A stretch of 64,000 nucleotides of DNA from Alkalidesulfovibrio alkalitolerans DSM 16529 (GCF_000422245.1 NZ_ATHI01000002.1:1-64000), one strand, 5' to 3'; counted from the stretch's first letter, positions 25,874 through 34,638 are shown. Translations and numbers: made by a program. Notes: generated by a model not told the origin, from the sequence alone.

Positions 25874-27279
25874 GGCGAGCCCTCACAGGCCTTCACATCC
25901 ACTGTCACGGAACAGGACACGGCCGCCTCAGCTTGCGCCATGGCCCTCTCAAGAATGCGGCGGCCAACAATCGTTGCCACAAGCGCCGAGAACCAGACGA
26001 TGCCCAAAATGCTCCACCACACGCCGACAAGGCTCGCGTCGAAGACGCGGGTGACGAGGCTGAAGACGATGAGCGGCGCGATGATCTGCCTGAACAGGCC
26101 TATCCAGATGGCGAACATCGGCCGTTTGGCTCCCTGCAGCGAAGAGATGTGGACGTAAAGCACCACGTAGCCCGCGAGCGCGAAGGCCTCGATACGCAAA
26201 TACCGCGCCCCGGCCGCGATGACCTCGGCGTCGGCCGTGAACAGTCCCATGAGCTCGTGGGCGAACACATAGATGACCACCGCTCCCGCCGTCATGATCG
26301 AGAGCCCTGCCGCGAGCGTGGCCCGGAGTGACTCCCGCACGCGCTCGAAACGCCCAGCTCCCATGTTCTGGGCGGTCAAGGCCAAGGCGGCCACGCCAAG
26401 GCCGATGGACGGCAGAAGCACGATCTGCTCCACGCGCGTGGCAATGCCGTAGGCCGCAACCGAAACGTGCCCGTACGGGGCGATGAACCAGGTGATTATG
26501 TAGATGCCGATGCCAATGGACAAATAGTTCAGGGTCGCGGGCAATCCCTGCCCCAGGATGGCCGCCATGGCCGTGCGGCGGGGAACGAAATCGGCCGGGA
26601 CGAGGCCGCCAAGCAGCCCCGAACGCCTGAGCCGCCGGGCCAAATAGACCACGCCCATCGCCTGGACCGTGAGCGTGGCCCAGGCAATTCCCGCAACGCC
26701 CATTGCGGGCACGTGCAGCGGACCGATGCTCACCCCGTAGATGAAAAGCGGGTCGAGACCCACGTTCAACAGGCAGCCCAAGATCAGGAAGTTCCGGTTG
26801 GAGCGCGTGTCTCCCTGGGCCTGAAGTGCGGCGTTGAACTGATAGATGACGATGAACATCCAGCCGCCCGCGAAGATGGGCAGCATGTAGGCGAGACAGA
26901 TGCCCAGGTATTCGTCCGCAGCGCCCAGGGAGGCGAAGAGCATGGGCGCGGCCAGCACTCCGCCGATGGAGAGCAGCGCTCCCGCCAAAAGCCCGAACGT
27001 CAGCCCTTGGGCCGCGAGGCGCGCTCCATCCTGGCGGCGGCCAGCGCCGAGTTCCTGGCCGATGAGCGCGGTCGTGCCCGTGGCCAGGCCGTTGCCCAGG
27101 GCGATGACGAGGAAAAAGACAGGAAAGGAGAGCGACAGGGCGGCCTGGGCCAGAGTCGAAATCTGTCCGGCGAACCAGGTGTCCACCACGTTGAACATGG
27201 TGTGAAAAAAGAAGCCCACGCTCGCGGGTGCGGCGATGGCGCGCACCAGCCGCCAGATGGGATCGCGCGTCAGGTCCAT
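25870..27279 (-). CDS. MATE-family multidrug/cation exporter
   Basis: The 469-residue protein has 12 predicted helices in the two-fold MATE arrangement: N-half [52 protein letters not shown]-half [20 protein letters not shown]. It would export drugs or metabolites using an ion gradient. The ATG at 27279 has GGAGAAGGCGAC ahead; an ATG at 27324 with GGGAG is an equal alternative adding 15 residues. It leads arfB through a GTGA overlap. Confidence 0.9.
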   Translation of the reverse strand: MDLTRDPIWRLVRAIAAPASVGFFFHTMFNVVDTWFAGQISTLAQAALSLSFPVFFLVIALGNGLATGTTALIGQELGAGRRQDGARLAAQGLTFGLLAGALLSIGGVLAAPMLFASLGAADEYLGICLAYMLPIFAGGWMFIVIYQFNAALQAQGDTRSNRNFLILGCLLNVGLDPLFIYGVSIGPLHVPAMGVAGIAWATLTVQAMGVVYLARRLRRSGLLGGLVPADFVPRRTAMAAILGQGLPATLNYLSIGIGIYIITWFIAPYGHVSVAAYGIATRVEQIVLLPSIGLGVAALALTAQNMGAGRFERVRESLRATLAAGLSIMTAGAVVIYVFAHELMGLFTADAEVIAAGARYLRIEAFALAGYVVLYVHISSLQGAKRPMFAIWIGLFRQIIAPLIVFSLVTRVFDASLVGVWWSILGIVWFSALVATIVGRRILERAMAQAEAAVSCSVTVDVKACEGSP

Positions 27280-27485
27280 GTCGCCTTCTCCGGTCGGGAC
27301 CACCGCACCTGTCCTCAAACTCATCGATTGACTCCCGAATCGGTCATATACTACCCGGGGCACGAAGCGTCCCACGTCTTTCGTTCTGGACAACATATCA
27401 CCGGAAGCGCAAAGCAAAAACCCTTTGCGCGTCAGCGCCAATCTATCACACCGGCACGCGCACGGCGCTGCCCGAGGAGAAATTC

Positions 27486-27965
<480 letters not shown>

Positions 27966-28038
27966 GGATTTACGGCAATCCCGCAAGCGAGGCTTTTGAC
28001 CAATCTGCCAGCGCGGAGTTTTCACGCCACGCACCGAC

Positions 28039-28162
28039 AGGCCGGTCAAAGGGCGTCAGCTGCAAGGCGCACGAAAGCGCCGGCCTGGCGCGTATCAAAG
28101 TATACACGAGGGGTCGGCGCTTTCACGGCAACGCCGCAGATGGCACCTTTTCTCCGGCCTGC
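28039..28162 (+). repeat. Dispersed palindromic element, copy B
   Basis: The 124-bp copy has ends CAGGCCGGTCAAAGGGCG and TTTTCTCCGGCCTGC, and inner blocks TGCAAGGCGC...AAAGCGCCGG and CGGCGCTTTCACGGCAACGC. The centre is CGTATCAAAGTATACACG. Its last C is also the complement of the final G of the neighbour's TAG stop (28162-28164), so the element abuts that gene exactly. It lies between convergent genes. Confidence 0.85.
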
Positions 28163-28662
28163 TAGGGCATCTTGATCTTGCCGGGCAGGCTCAGACGATC
28201 GGCCATATCGCCCTGGCGCGCGGTGGCTCGCCGGGCCGAGGCGAGGGGATCGCCGTTTGGATCCGTGGCCGCAAGGGCCTCGCGCAACGTGGCGTTGTCG
28301 ATGGAGCCGATCTCGAGACAGGCGTCGATGACGCGAATGCCGCGTTTCTCGGCCAGCTTCTTGGCCTTGAGGTATTGGGAGAGGGTGATCTTGCGGTTGT
28401 GCAGCAGCCATTCCGCCGGATCGGTGTTTCCCTCCAACTCGTTCCGTGCCGCGAGTCGCTCGAAGGTCTCACAGGTCTCGCGCATCTCCTTGACCGAGGC
28501 TTCCAGCTTTTCAAGCTGCTTGCGCTGCTTGCGCAGCAGTATCTCCTGAATGGCCTCGCGTCGTTTGAGGTCACGCATGGTGCGACGATACCACCGGGTC
28601 ATAGATCTGTTGACCGCGATGCTCGCCACCAGCGCCGCCACAAGAAGCACGAGCCAGAGCAT
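28162..28662 (-). CDS. Membrane-anchored coiled-coil protein of unknown function
   Basis: The 166-residue product has an N-terminal membrane helix (LWLVLLVAALVASIAV). A basic coiled coil (about 25-80, RKQRKQLEKLEASVKEM) follows, then a helical C-terminal domain (LSQYLKAKKLAEKRGIRVIDACLEIG). It lies five bases downstream of a second small membrane/coiled-coil gene on the same strand. The pair could form a hetero-oligomeric envelope complex, by analogy only with bitopic division proteins. The stop codon is fused to repeat copy B. Confidence 0.68.
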   Translation of the reverse strand: MLWLVLLVAALVASIAVNRSMTRWYRRTMRDLKRREAIQEILLRKQRKQLEKLEASVKEMRETCETFERLAARNELEGNTDPAEWLLHNRKITLSQYLKAKKLAEKRGIRVIDACLEIGSIDNATLREALAATDPNGDPLASARRATARQGDMADRLSLPGKIKMP

Positions 28663-28667
28663 GGCGG

Positions 28668-28913
28668 CTAGAGCCCCACGTCGCGTCTGAGCGCGTCGAG
28701 CTTCTGACCGAGGCTTTGTGCCTCCATTCGCTTGAGGCGGATTTGCTCCTTGAGGGCCTCGATACGCCGCTGATTCTTCTCTTCCAGATCCCGCACATCC
28801 CCCTGCTTGGCGCTGATGTCGGATTGGAAGCGCGAATACCGCGCGTAGAGGAAGATGAACAGCAGAAACGTCGTAACGACGAAGAGCAGAAAGTAGGTCA
28901 GGTTGCCGATCAT
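28668..28913 (-). CDS. Small bitopic coiled-coil membrane protein
   Basis: The 81-residue product has a membrane helix (YFLLFVVTTFLLFIFLYA, residues 7-24) followed by an uninterrupted coiled coil to the C-terminus (DLEEKNQRRIEALKEQIRL). The topology is reminiscent of FtsB/FtsL or phage-shock PspB types, but no family signature is present. AAAGGAT lies directly before the ATG. The gene is the first of a tight pair. Upstream in-frame extension to 29090 is not protein-like. Confidence 0.65.
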   Translation of the reverse strand: MIGNLTYFLLFVVTTFLLFIFLYARYSRFQSDISAKQGDVRDLEEKNQRRIEALKEQIRLKRMEAQSLGQKLDALRRDVGL

Positions 28914-29035
28914 ATCCTTTTTGTGTCCCGTTGACTGAATACGTGGTTCGCGATTCCCTGTAAAGGCGTCGGGCCGGTTGACGCCCGGCTTTCCCACCGC
29001 TATCACCACAGACACGTCATGCAACGGAGACCACG

Positions 29036-29632
29036 ATGCCCCACGCGATCCGTTTATCCATTGTCGCCAAAGCCATTTTCGCCGCCGCACTGCTCGTCGC
29101 CGCCCCGGGAATGACCGCTGCGAAGGCGGGCGACGCCTGTTTCGGCGTCATCAACAAGACTCGCGACACCGTGCGCGTCTTCAGCAAAACCGGCAGCCTG
29201 ACCTATCTCGAAATCGCGCCCAGGACTATGGACTCCTTCTGCTGCCCCGCCGATGACAAGCTGTGCTTCGACCGCAGCGACGGCACGACCAAGATAAAAT
29301 TCGTGCGCATCGATCCCAAGACCCCGGACGAATGGTCAGGCGATACTTGCCGCAAGATATACCTCAAGCCCGGCCAGACCATGGGCGTGGCCTACGACCT
29401 CGACGGCCGCCACATCCGTTGTGCACCCGCCGATCCTTCCGATCATCTGCCCGACTTCTCGGCCATTGACCTCGACGGAGACGGATCCGTCTCGCTTGGC
29501 GAGGCCTCGTCGGCCCGCATCCCGGCCCGAGCTTTCGCGGCCGTGGACAAGGACGGAGACGGGCGCATCTCGCACGAAGAATGGAAGGGCATTCCGAAAG
29601 ACATCAACATCCTCAAGGGAATCCCCTTTTAG
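29036..29632 (+). CDS. Exported EF-hand calcium-binding protein
   Basis: The 198-residue precursor has a signal peptide to about residue 31 (LLVAAPGMTAAKA). A Cys-containing beta-rich domain (35-130) has six cysteines that could form disulfides. Two canonical EF-hand loops follow: DLDGDGSVSLGE (145-156) and DKDGDGRISHEE (171-182). It probably binds calcium in the periplasm or outside; the role of the N-terminal domain is unknown. It is divergent from the small coiled-coil gene. Confidence 0.8.
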   Translation: MPHAIRLSIVAKAIFAAALLVAAPGMTAAKAGDACFGVINKTRDTVRVFSKTGSLTYLEIAPRTMDSFCCPADDKLCFDRSDGTTKIKFVRIDPKTPDEWSGDTCRKIYLKPGQTMGVAYDLDGRHIRCAPADPSDHLPDFSAIDLDGDGSVSLGEASSARIPARAFAAVDKDGDGRISHEEWKGIPKDINILKGIPF

Positions 29633-29725
29633 ACCGGGCGCATGCCACATCCGGCACGCGGCCAGCCCTCCGGTCCAGGGGGAAGCCTGGCCGCCGTTGT
29701 AACCCCAGAACCACAAGGACAATCC

Positions 29726-30253
29726 GTGAGCAAGATCAAAGCCACGGCGCTCAAGCCAGAGCCCGAATTCGACCTCATGTACTATCTCGATTTGTGCGGC
29801 GACAGCCGCATCGACCAGGGCCTTCTGGACCGCCTCGAACCGTTGTGGGCGCGCTGGAGCGAGAGGCTCAGGGCGTTCAAGCTCGCCGCATCGGGCGACA
29901 GCCGCGCGGCCGGGCACCTCATCGTCTATCTCGAACCCGAAGTGGAAGAGGACGTGGAGGAAACCTGGCAAACCTCGCCCGCCGACGGGCTGGCCACGCA
30001 CAACCTGGCCATCGCCCTGGTGATGCAGGCCACGGCGAGCCTGATCCCCGAAGTTGCGGCCGGCGGCTGCGCGCCGCTGACCAAGCCTACCCGGGACATC
30101 CGCAAGGCCTTCGAGCGCCTTGGCCTGGAATGGAACGAAGAAGGCACGGTCAACCGCCAATACGCGGTCTTCACGCCCATGCCTTACTCCGGCGGTTGCC
30201 GCATCTGCTTCATGCGCGACACGTGCCCCAAGAGCCAGGTCAGAGCCTCATGA
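29726..30253 (+). CDS. Conserved hypothetical protein with C-terminal Cys cluster
   Basis: The 175-residue protein starts at a GTG (29726) with AAGGAC upstream. The body is acidic and helical (LIVYLEPEVEEDVEETW). The end carries GGCRICFMRDTCP, a C-x2-C-x6-C arrangement that might bind zinc or an Fe-S cluster. An ATG at 29642 is in frame but adds unstructured Pro/Gly sequence. Its stop overlaps the next start (ATGA), so the two products are made together. Confidence 0.6.
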   Translation: MSKIKATALKPEPEFDLMYYLDLCGDSRIDQGLLDRLEPLWARWSERLRAFKLAASGDSRAAGHLIVYLEPEVEEDVEETWQTSPADGLATHNLAIALVMQATASLIPEVAAGGCAPLTKPTRDIRKAFERLGLEWNEEGTVNRQYAVFTPMPYSGGCRICFMRDTCPKSQVRAS

Positions 30254-30714
30254 GTGACGAAGCATTACGGCTGCACGCCCACATCCGGGCCGTGGTCCTG
30301 GCGCGGTTTTGCCGCGATGAAGCCAGCCGCGCGGAAGCGCTGAGCGACTATCTGGCCGTCTCCTGCCCAGGCGTTGGTGCCGAGTCCGCCAAACAGCTCG
30401 CCGCGCTCGTGCCGCCCGTGCTGCCAAAGCTCTACGCCGGGTGGGCGGCCATGTTCGCGGACCGGCTCCTTGAGACCGTGCCTATCGAACAGATCCAGCA
30501 CCTGTGCGACGGATCGCGCGAGAACGAAACCTCCCTGCTTCTGGCCTTCCTGATGTACTTGGAATCGGAAACCATGGAACGCCGTATGGCCGAAGATCTC
30601 GCGGCCTACGGCCTGGAGCGCTCGAGTGAGGACGACGGCGGCTCGCTCGTGGCCGACTACATCCGCGCCCGCGTGGCCAGATTCCGCCAGAACCTGGGCG
30701 AGAAGCTCCAGTAG
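30250..30714 (+). CDS. Conserved hypothetical protein, coupled to the upstream gene
   Basis: The 154-residue all-helical soluble protein contains ALSDYLAVSCPGVGAESAKQ, ADRLLETVPIEQIQHLC and LADYIRARVARFRQN-like segments. No motif was recognised. The ATG overlaps the preceding TGA, and its product is likely a partner of the Cys-cluster protein. Confidence 0.6.
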   Translation: MSDEALRLHAHIRAVVLARFCRDEASRAEALSDYLAVSCPGVGAESAKQLAALVPPVLPKLYAGWAAMFADRLLETVPIEQIQHLCDGSRENETSLLLAFLMYLESETMERRMAEDLAAYGLERSSEDDGGSLVADYIRARVARFRQNLGEKLQ

Positions 30715-30721
30715 GCCCGGT

Positions 30722-31348
30722 TCAGAAAGACGCTGCCAGTTCCTTGGCCCGCGACAACGCCTCGGCCTTTGACTTCTCGGTCACCTCCGGCCCCATAAGG
30801 GTGCCCTCCACGGCCGTCGTAACCACGTCCGTGATGCCCATGAAGCCGAGGATGAATTCCAGATAGGTCGACTGAAAGTTGATGTCGGCAGCGGGCGTGC
30901 CGGGCGTATAAACACCGCCTCGCGCGTAGCTCACGTAGCAGCGCTTGTTTTTCAGGAGTCCCTCGTAGCTCCCGTCAGTTTTGGGCATGAAGGTCAGGGT
31001 CGGCTGACAGATGATATCGATGTACTGCTTGAGACGGTAGGGGATCGAGAAGTTCCACATGGGCACCGCCAGCACGTAGCGCTCGAACGAGGCGAAATCC
31101 TCGATGATGCGCACGACCTCGTCCCAGGCTTTCCGCTCCTCGGGCGAGTAATCGAGCCCGTGCATGACGTTGTATTTGCCCTGCAAGGTCGGTCCGTCAA
31201 AAGGCGGCAGATCCTCTGCGAACAGATCGCGCGTGACGATCTCCACATCTGGCCGAGCGGCCGCAAAGGCGGCCACGAACGCGTCCGCCACGGTCACGGA
31301 ATGGGACCGGGAGCGTGGCGAGGTCTTGAGATACAGAAGTCGGCTCAT
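30722..31348 (-). CDS. azoR: FMN-dependent NADH-azoreductase (AzoR family)
   Basis: The 208-residue flavodoxin-fold quinone/azo reductase has the FMN phosphate loop in YLKTSPRSRSHSV, then the VPMWNFSIPYRLKQYID stretch and YARGGVYTPG. It would use NADH for two-electron reduction of quinones or azo compounds and protect against redox cyclers. The start at 31348 removes 13 non-homologous residues. It ends seven bases from the end of the convergent helical gene. Confidence 0.9.
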   Translation of the reverse strand: MSRLLYLKTSPRSRSHSVTVADAFVAAFAAARPDVEIVTRDLFAEDLPPFDGPTLQGKYNVMHGLDYSPEERKAWDEVVRIIEDFASFERYVLAVPMWNFSIPYRLKQYIDIICQPTLTFMPKTDGSYEGLLKNKRCYVSYARGGVYTPGTPAADINFQSTYLEFILGFMGITDVVTTAVEGTLMGPEVTEKSKAEALSRAKELAASF

Positions 31349-31435
31349 GATTGTCCTCCATGCGGAAATCTGCTGATTCCCGCACACCCTAGCCCATAAC
31401 CGGCCTCTTGGACAACACCATTGAGACGTGACCGG

Positions 31436-31600
31436 CTACTGGAGTGCGTCGATGTGTAAAAACGCGCCGCACGAGGGGCAGACGTGCACCGTGCGGCCGG
31501 CCCTGAGGCTGACGCTCCAGAAGACCGGTCGGCAGACCGTGCCGCTGATCCTGTACTGTACCCAGATGTCCCTGCCGCATTCGCACATCCTGCGCTGCAT
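31436..31600 (-). CDS. 54-residue zinc-ribbon-like miniprotein
   Basis: The ATG at 31600 follows a textbook AGGAGGTTGAGACG. The product opens MQRRMCECGRDIWVQYRISG and ends VHVCPSCGAFLHIDALQ. The CEC and CPSC knuckles are split by a beta-strand-like middle, as in a rubredoxin or zinc-ribbon fold. The function is unknown; such proteins may be nucleic-acid-associated or redox sensors. An inverted repeat and a minus-strand terminator lie just upstream. Confidence 0.65.
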   Translation of the reverse strand: MQRRMCECGRDIWVQYRISGTVCRPVFWSVSLRAGRTVHVCPSCGAFLHIDALQ

Positions 31601-31634
31601 CGTCTCAACCTCCTGCTTCGTCGCAAACGACATT

Positions 31635-31652
31635 TGTTCACAAAAATTAACA
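31635..31652. promoter_or_regulatory. Operator-like TGTTCAC...ATTAACA inverted repeat
   Basis: TGTTCACAAAAATTAACA lies 35 bp upstream of the zinc-ribbon start. Its ATTAACA end matches the site at 32690-32696 upstream of the S24 gene, suggesting a shared regulator. Confidence 0.3.
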
Positions 31653-31662
31653 CCAGGGCCCG

Positions 31663-31687
31663 AAAAAACAGGCCGTACGGCCCTGTT
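31663..31687 (-). terminator. Rho-independent-type terminator, minus strand
   Basis: Read on the minus strand, AACAGGGCC-GTAC-GGCCTGTT is followed by TTTT; the first arm has a one-base bulge. It would end leftward transcripts from the S24 gene before the zinc-ribbon gene. Confidence 0.55.
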
Positions 31688-31911
31688 GCCATGCATAACG
31701 CACCTCGCGTTTCGCGCGATCTCCCCGGATCGCGGTTATCCGATTCCAACCACTAGCCCACTGCCAGAAGCAACCTCCGTCAACCCTCGCACGGCCTTGT
31801 CCGACTCGCCACAGCCACGCGGATAGCAACGTACCGGCTGCGCGCCCAAGCACCGCCCGCTGACAGCCACCGCCAGCGACAACGCGCAGATCGGTTCCGC
31901 ACAGACAAGGT

Positions 31912-32589
31912 TCAGCGGTATTCGCGGCCTATCCAGACCACCTTGCCGATGACCCGCGCCTGCGAAATCTCTTCACCCTGCAGGACGATCGGCGAATAAT
32001 CCCGATTGTCGCTGAGCAGCACCAGCGCACCGGGCCGCTTCTCCACCCGCTTGACCATGACCGTGTCCTCCAGGCCGACCGCATAGATGCCGCCCGCTAT
32101 CACGTTTTGCTGCGACTGGTCGATGAGCGCGGTGTCGCCCTCGCGGATTTCCGGCTCCATGGAGTTGCCGAAGATGTCCATGAGCACCATGCTGTCGGCC
32201 CGGCCTTTGCGCGACAACCACTGCCGCCTGAAGGCGTAGTACTCCTCGACCTCCGCGCCGCTCTCGAACGACCCGCCGCCCGCGCACAGCCGCGCGCGCA
32301 CTTTGGGCACGGCACTGAATTCGTCCTCGGAAAATGCCCGGGAGACCTCCGCCTCCTGGCAAGCGGTCCGGTTTCGGAATGACGCCTCGCCCGTCTCGAG
32401 CCATTGCGCGTCGTAGCCGTAGTGCCGGGCGAGCCGATCGGGCCAGGCCGCGGGAACGACTCCGCGCCGCTTGGCCTGGGTCACTGCCGAGCGGTTCACG
32501 CCCAGAAGCCGGGCAAGTTCCTGCTGCGACTCTATGCCCGCGGCCTTGCACACCCTGGCGAAGAATCTCTCGAATGCCGTCGCGCTCAC
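31912..32589 (-). CDS. CI/LexA-type S24 transcriptional repressor
   Basis: The 225-residue regulator has an N-terminal helix-turn-helix (about 16-45, QELARLLGVNRSAVTQAKRR), a linker and an S24 peptidase-like domain. The domain has Ser143 (GNSMEP) and Lys180 (TVMVKRV); an Ala103-Gly104 (LCAGGG) fits the self-cleavage site. Such proteins repress until RecA-stimulated autocleavage. No prophage genes lie nearby, so it is an orphan or a host regulator. It is divergent from a small membrane-protein gene across two palindromic sites. Confidence 0.88.
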   Translation of the reverse strand: MSATAFERFFARVCKAAGIESQQELARLLGVNRSAVTQAKRRGVVPAAWPDRLARHYGYDAQWLETGEASFRNRTACQEAEVSRAFSEDEFSAVPKVRARLCAGGGSFESGAEVEEYYAFRRQWLSRKGRADSMVLMDIFGNSMEPEIREGDTALIDQSQQNVIAGGIYAVGLEDTVMVKRVEKRPGALVLLSDNRDYSPIVLQGEEISQARVIGKVVWIGREYR

Positions 32590-32630
32590 CGCTTCCTCCT
32601 GCCTGCGCCTTGTGGCCCCTTATGGACAGG

Positions 32631-32649
32631 TGACACGTATCACGTGCCA
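32631..32649. promoter_or_regulatory. Palindromic operator candidate TGACACGT-ATC-ACGTGCCA
   Basis: The two 8-bp arms match at seven of eight positions around a 3-bp centre, 42 bp upstream of the S24 start. The geometry suits a dimeric repressor. Confidence 0.4.
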
Positions 32650-32669
32650 CGCATTTTCGATACCCGCGA

Positions 32670-32696
32670 TGTTAACCAATGTCAACGAGATTAACA
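32670..32696. promoter_or_regulatory. TGTTAA...TTAACA operator candidate
   Basis: TGTTAAC and ATTAACA form the ends, with GTCAAC between them, giving three related half-sites in 27 bp. It lies midway between the divergent S24 and membrane-protein genes. Confidence 0.4.
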
Positions 32697-32751
32697 ACAA
32701 AAAATAATTTTCCCTCGCATCCCGCGCGCCTAGGGTGCCTTCAGGTGGCCC

Positions 32752-33129
32752 ATGAATACCGAGAACCCGTCGCATGTTTCCGGCCGCGAGCGCCGCATCG
32801 AGAAACTGAACGCGCTCTTGCTCGTGACCTCTTTCCTGCTCGCAACGCACAGAAGCGAGCACGCCTTCATCCTGCGCTCGCTGTGCGTCATCGCCGCGCT
32901 TCTCCTGTTCGCCATTCTCGTCGGCTACGACTATGACCTTCTCGGCCGCGTGGCCCTCCTCGGCGCGCTCGCCACGGCCTCCTGGCTTTGTCTGCGCGCC
33001 GTTCGCACCCGCCGGGCCATCGAATCCGCACGCGAGGAGTTGCACCGCCACGCACAAGCCATGCGAGAACTGGGTGTCCCCCTGCCCCCACTGGACGACC
33101 TTCGCGAGGCTCGCGGCCACATGGATTGA
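32752..33129 (+). CDS. Small membrane protein divergent from the S24 repressor
   Basis: In the 125-residue protein, a basic N-terminus precedes two adjacent membrane helices (about 44-58 and 65-82, LCVIAALLLFAILVGY, VALLGALATASWLCL). A C-terminal amphipathic tail with ELHRHAQAMRELGVPLPPLDDL follows. No family was recognised. It shares the operator-bearing region with the S24 regulator and may be its target. Confidence 0.6.
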   Translation: MNTENPSHVSGRERRIEKLNALLLVTSFLLATHRSEHAFILRSLCVIAALLLFAILVGYDYDLLGRVALLGALATASWLCLRAVRTRRAIESAREELHRHAQAMRELGVPLPPLDDLREARGHMD

Positions 33130-33141
33130 CCCCTTCGCGGT

Positions 33142-33160
33142 GAGCTTGTTGACAAGCTTC
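33142..33160. repeat. Short palindrome flanking repeat copy C
   Basis: GAGCTTGTTGACAAGCTTC contains the near-perfect AGCTTGT/ACAAGCT hairpin six bases before copy C. A related TTTGTCAACAAGC palindrome flanks the tandem array at 38504-38521. Confidence 0.4.
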
Positions 33161-33166
33161 ATTTCC

Positions 33167-33276
33167 CAGGCTGCTCAAAAAACGTCAGACGCAAGGCGCA
33201 AAACAACACCGGGACCGACGCGGCCAGGTCGGCGCTTTCGCGGCAACGTAGCAGATGGGGCCTATTCAGTAGCCTG
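33167..33276 (+). repeat. Dispersed palindromic element, copy C (centre-deleted)
   Basis: The 110-bp copy has ends CAGGCTGCTCAAAAAACG and CCTATTCAGTAGCCTG, and inner TGCAAGGCGC-like and CGGCGCTTTCGCGGCAACG blocks. The centre is reduced to CCGACGCGGCCAGGTCGG. It lies 37 bp after the membrane-protein stop and 78 bp before the thioesterase gene. GGCGGCG and seven T's follow, possibly a terminator. Confidence 0.75.
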
Positions 33277-33354
33277 GCGCCCGGCGGCGATTTTTTTGCT
33301 GCCAAAGAACGCCGTTTCGCCTACATTCGCGCCTCGCGACGAAAGGAGCACGCC

Positions 33355-33783
33355 ATGACAACTCGAAACGACGAATTCCCCGTGCCCGACGCCTGGTTTC
33401 ACCTTCACGTCTCCTACGGCGAAACCGACAGCGCCGGAGTGGTCTACTACGGCGAATACATGCACTGGTTCGAACGCGCCCGCAGCCAACTCATCCGAGA
33501 TCGCGGCATGAGTTACGCCGAGATCGAGAAACGTGGCATCCTTCTGCCCGTGCTCAAGGCCGAGGCCCGCTATCTCCGCCCCGCACGCTACGACGAGCAG
33601 GTCGCGGTGCGCTGCGCCGTGTCCGAGTGGGGTCGCGCCTCCGTCACCTTCGTATATCAAGTCTGGGGGCCGCCCGACCTGCAGACGCTGCTGACCACCG
33701 GCACGACCGTGCATGCGTCCATCGGCCCGGACTGGAAAAGCGTGCGCATCCCCGACTGGCTGAAAGCCCTCTTCATCGATTGA
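33355..33783 (+). CDS. Acyl-CoA thioesterase, YbgC/4HBT family
   Basis: The 142-residue single hot-dog domain has the 4HBT signature YGETDSAGVVYYGEYMHWFE, with catalytic Asp25. It would hydrolyse acyl-CoA, possibly feeding Tol-Pal-linked lipid turnover if it is a true YbgC; no tol genes adjoin. GAAAGGAG precedes the ATG. The amidohydrolase gene follows 19 bp later. Confidence 0.92.
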   Translation: MTTRNDEFPVPDAWFHLHVSYGETDSAGVVYYGEYMHWFERARSQLIRDRGMSYAEIEKRGILLPVLKAEARYLRPARYDEQVAVRCAVSEWGRASVTFVYQVWGPPDLQTLLTTGTTVHASIGPDWKSVRIPDWLKALFID

Positions 33784-33802
33784 CGGACGAAAAACCTTCC
33801 CC

Positions 33803-34594
33803 ATGCGCATCGACATCCACACGCACGCCTTCCATCCCAAGATCGCGGTCAAGGCCCTGGCCCACCTCAAGGCCCACTACGGTATCGAGCCCGTGGGCAC
33901 GGGCGTGGTGGACGACCTGTTGCCCCGCGCCCAGGCGGCCGGAATCGACAAGGTCGTGGCCTTGGTGGCCGCCACGGATCCCGCCCAGGTGATTCCGGCC
34001 AACACCTGGGCCATCGAATTGCAGCGCAGCGATCCACGCATCGTGGCTTTCGGGACCCTGCATCCAGGATTCGTGGATCTGGATGGCGAACTTGCCCGCC
34101 TGGAGCGAAACGGTATCCGGGGACTCAAATTCCACGCCGATTTCCAGGGCTTCTTCCTTGACGACCCCGCCTTCCTGCGTGTGCTCGAAGCCGCTGCCGG
34201 GCGCTTCGCGGTCATGTTCCACGTGGGCGATCGCCTGCCGCCGGACAAGAACCCCTCCTGTCCCATCAAGCTTGGAGCGCTCATCGACCGCTTTCCCGAG
34301 ACACCGATCATCGCCGCGCACCTGGGCGGCTACCTGCACTGGCGCTGGGCCCTCGAAGAACTTGCCGGACGCGACGTCTACCTCGACACCTCGTCCAGCC
34401 TCGATTTCATCCCCGACGATCTGTTGCAAGCCATCTTCGCACGTCACCCGCGCGAACGCATCCTCTTCGGCTCGGACTATCCGCTCTTCGATCCTTGCGA
34501 CGAGGTGGAAAAACTCATGCGGCGCGTGGGTCTGAGCCGTGGCGAGGTGCAGATGCTCATGGAGAACGGCGCGCGCCTGCTCGGACTCGCCTGA
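33803..34594 (+). CDS. Amidohydrolase-2 family metal-dependent hydrolase
   Basis: The 263-residue TIM-barrel enzyme has N-terminal metal ligands DIHTH (His6, His8). GIRGLKFH, IAAHLGGY and RILFGSDYPLFDP supply the other expected ligands and the terminal Asp. Members decarboxylate or hydrolyse ring and carboxylic substrates; I cannot tell which. It is co-directional with the thioesterase and likely in its operon. Confidence 0.85.
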   Translation: MRIDIHTHAFHPKIAVKALAHLKAHYGIEPVGTGVVDDLLPRAQAAGIDKVVALVAATDPAQVIPANTWAIELQRSDPRIVAFGTLHPGFVDLDGELARLERNGIRGLKFHADFQGFFLDDPAFLRVLEAAAGRFAVMFHVGDRLPPDKNPSCPIKLGALIDRFPETPIIAAHLGGYLHWRWALEELAGRDVYLDTSSSLDFIPDDLLQAIFARHPRERILFGSDYPLFDPCDEVEKLMRRVGLSRGEVQMLMENGARLLGLA

Positions 34595-34638
34595 GCCCCA
34601 AGCCGCGCCGCCTCCCATGCTCTTTGGCGGCACAGGGC

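Larger units (their letters stand above)
31601..31911. other. Intergenic region, zinc-ribbon gene / S24 repressor
   Basis: These 311 bp contain no supported gene. They hold an operator-like inverted repeat (31635-31652) and a minus-strand hairpin with a T-tract (31663-31687). The remaining 220 bp toward the S24 gene show nothing I can name. Confidence 0.45.

Noticed and set aside
31912-33129. Possible prophage signalled by the S24 repressor
   Set aside because: No integrase, structural, lysis or replication genes occur near it, and neighbouring genes are ordinary chromosomal genes.
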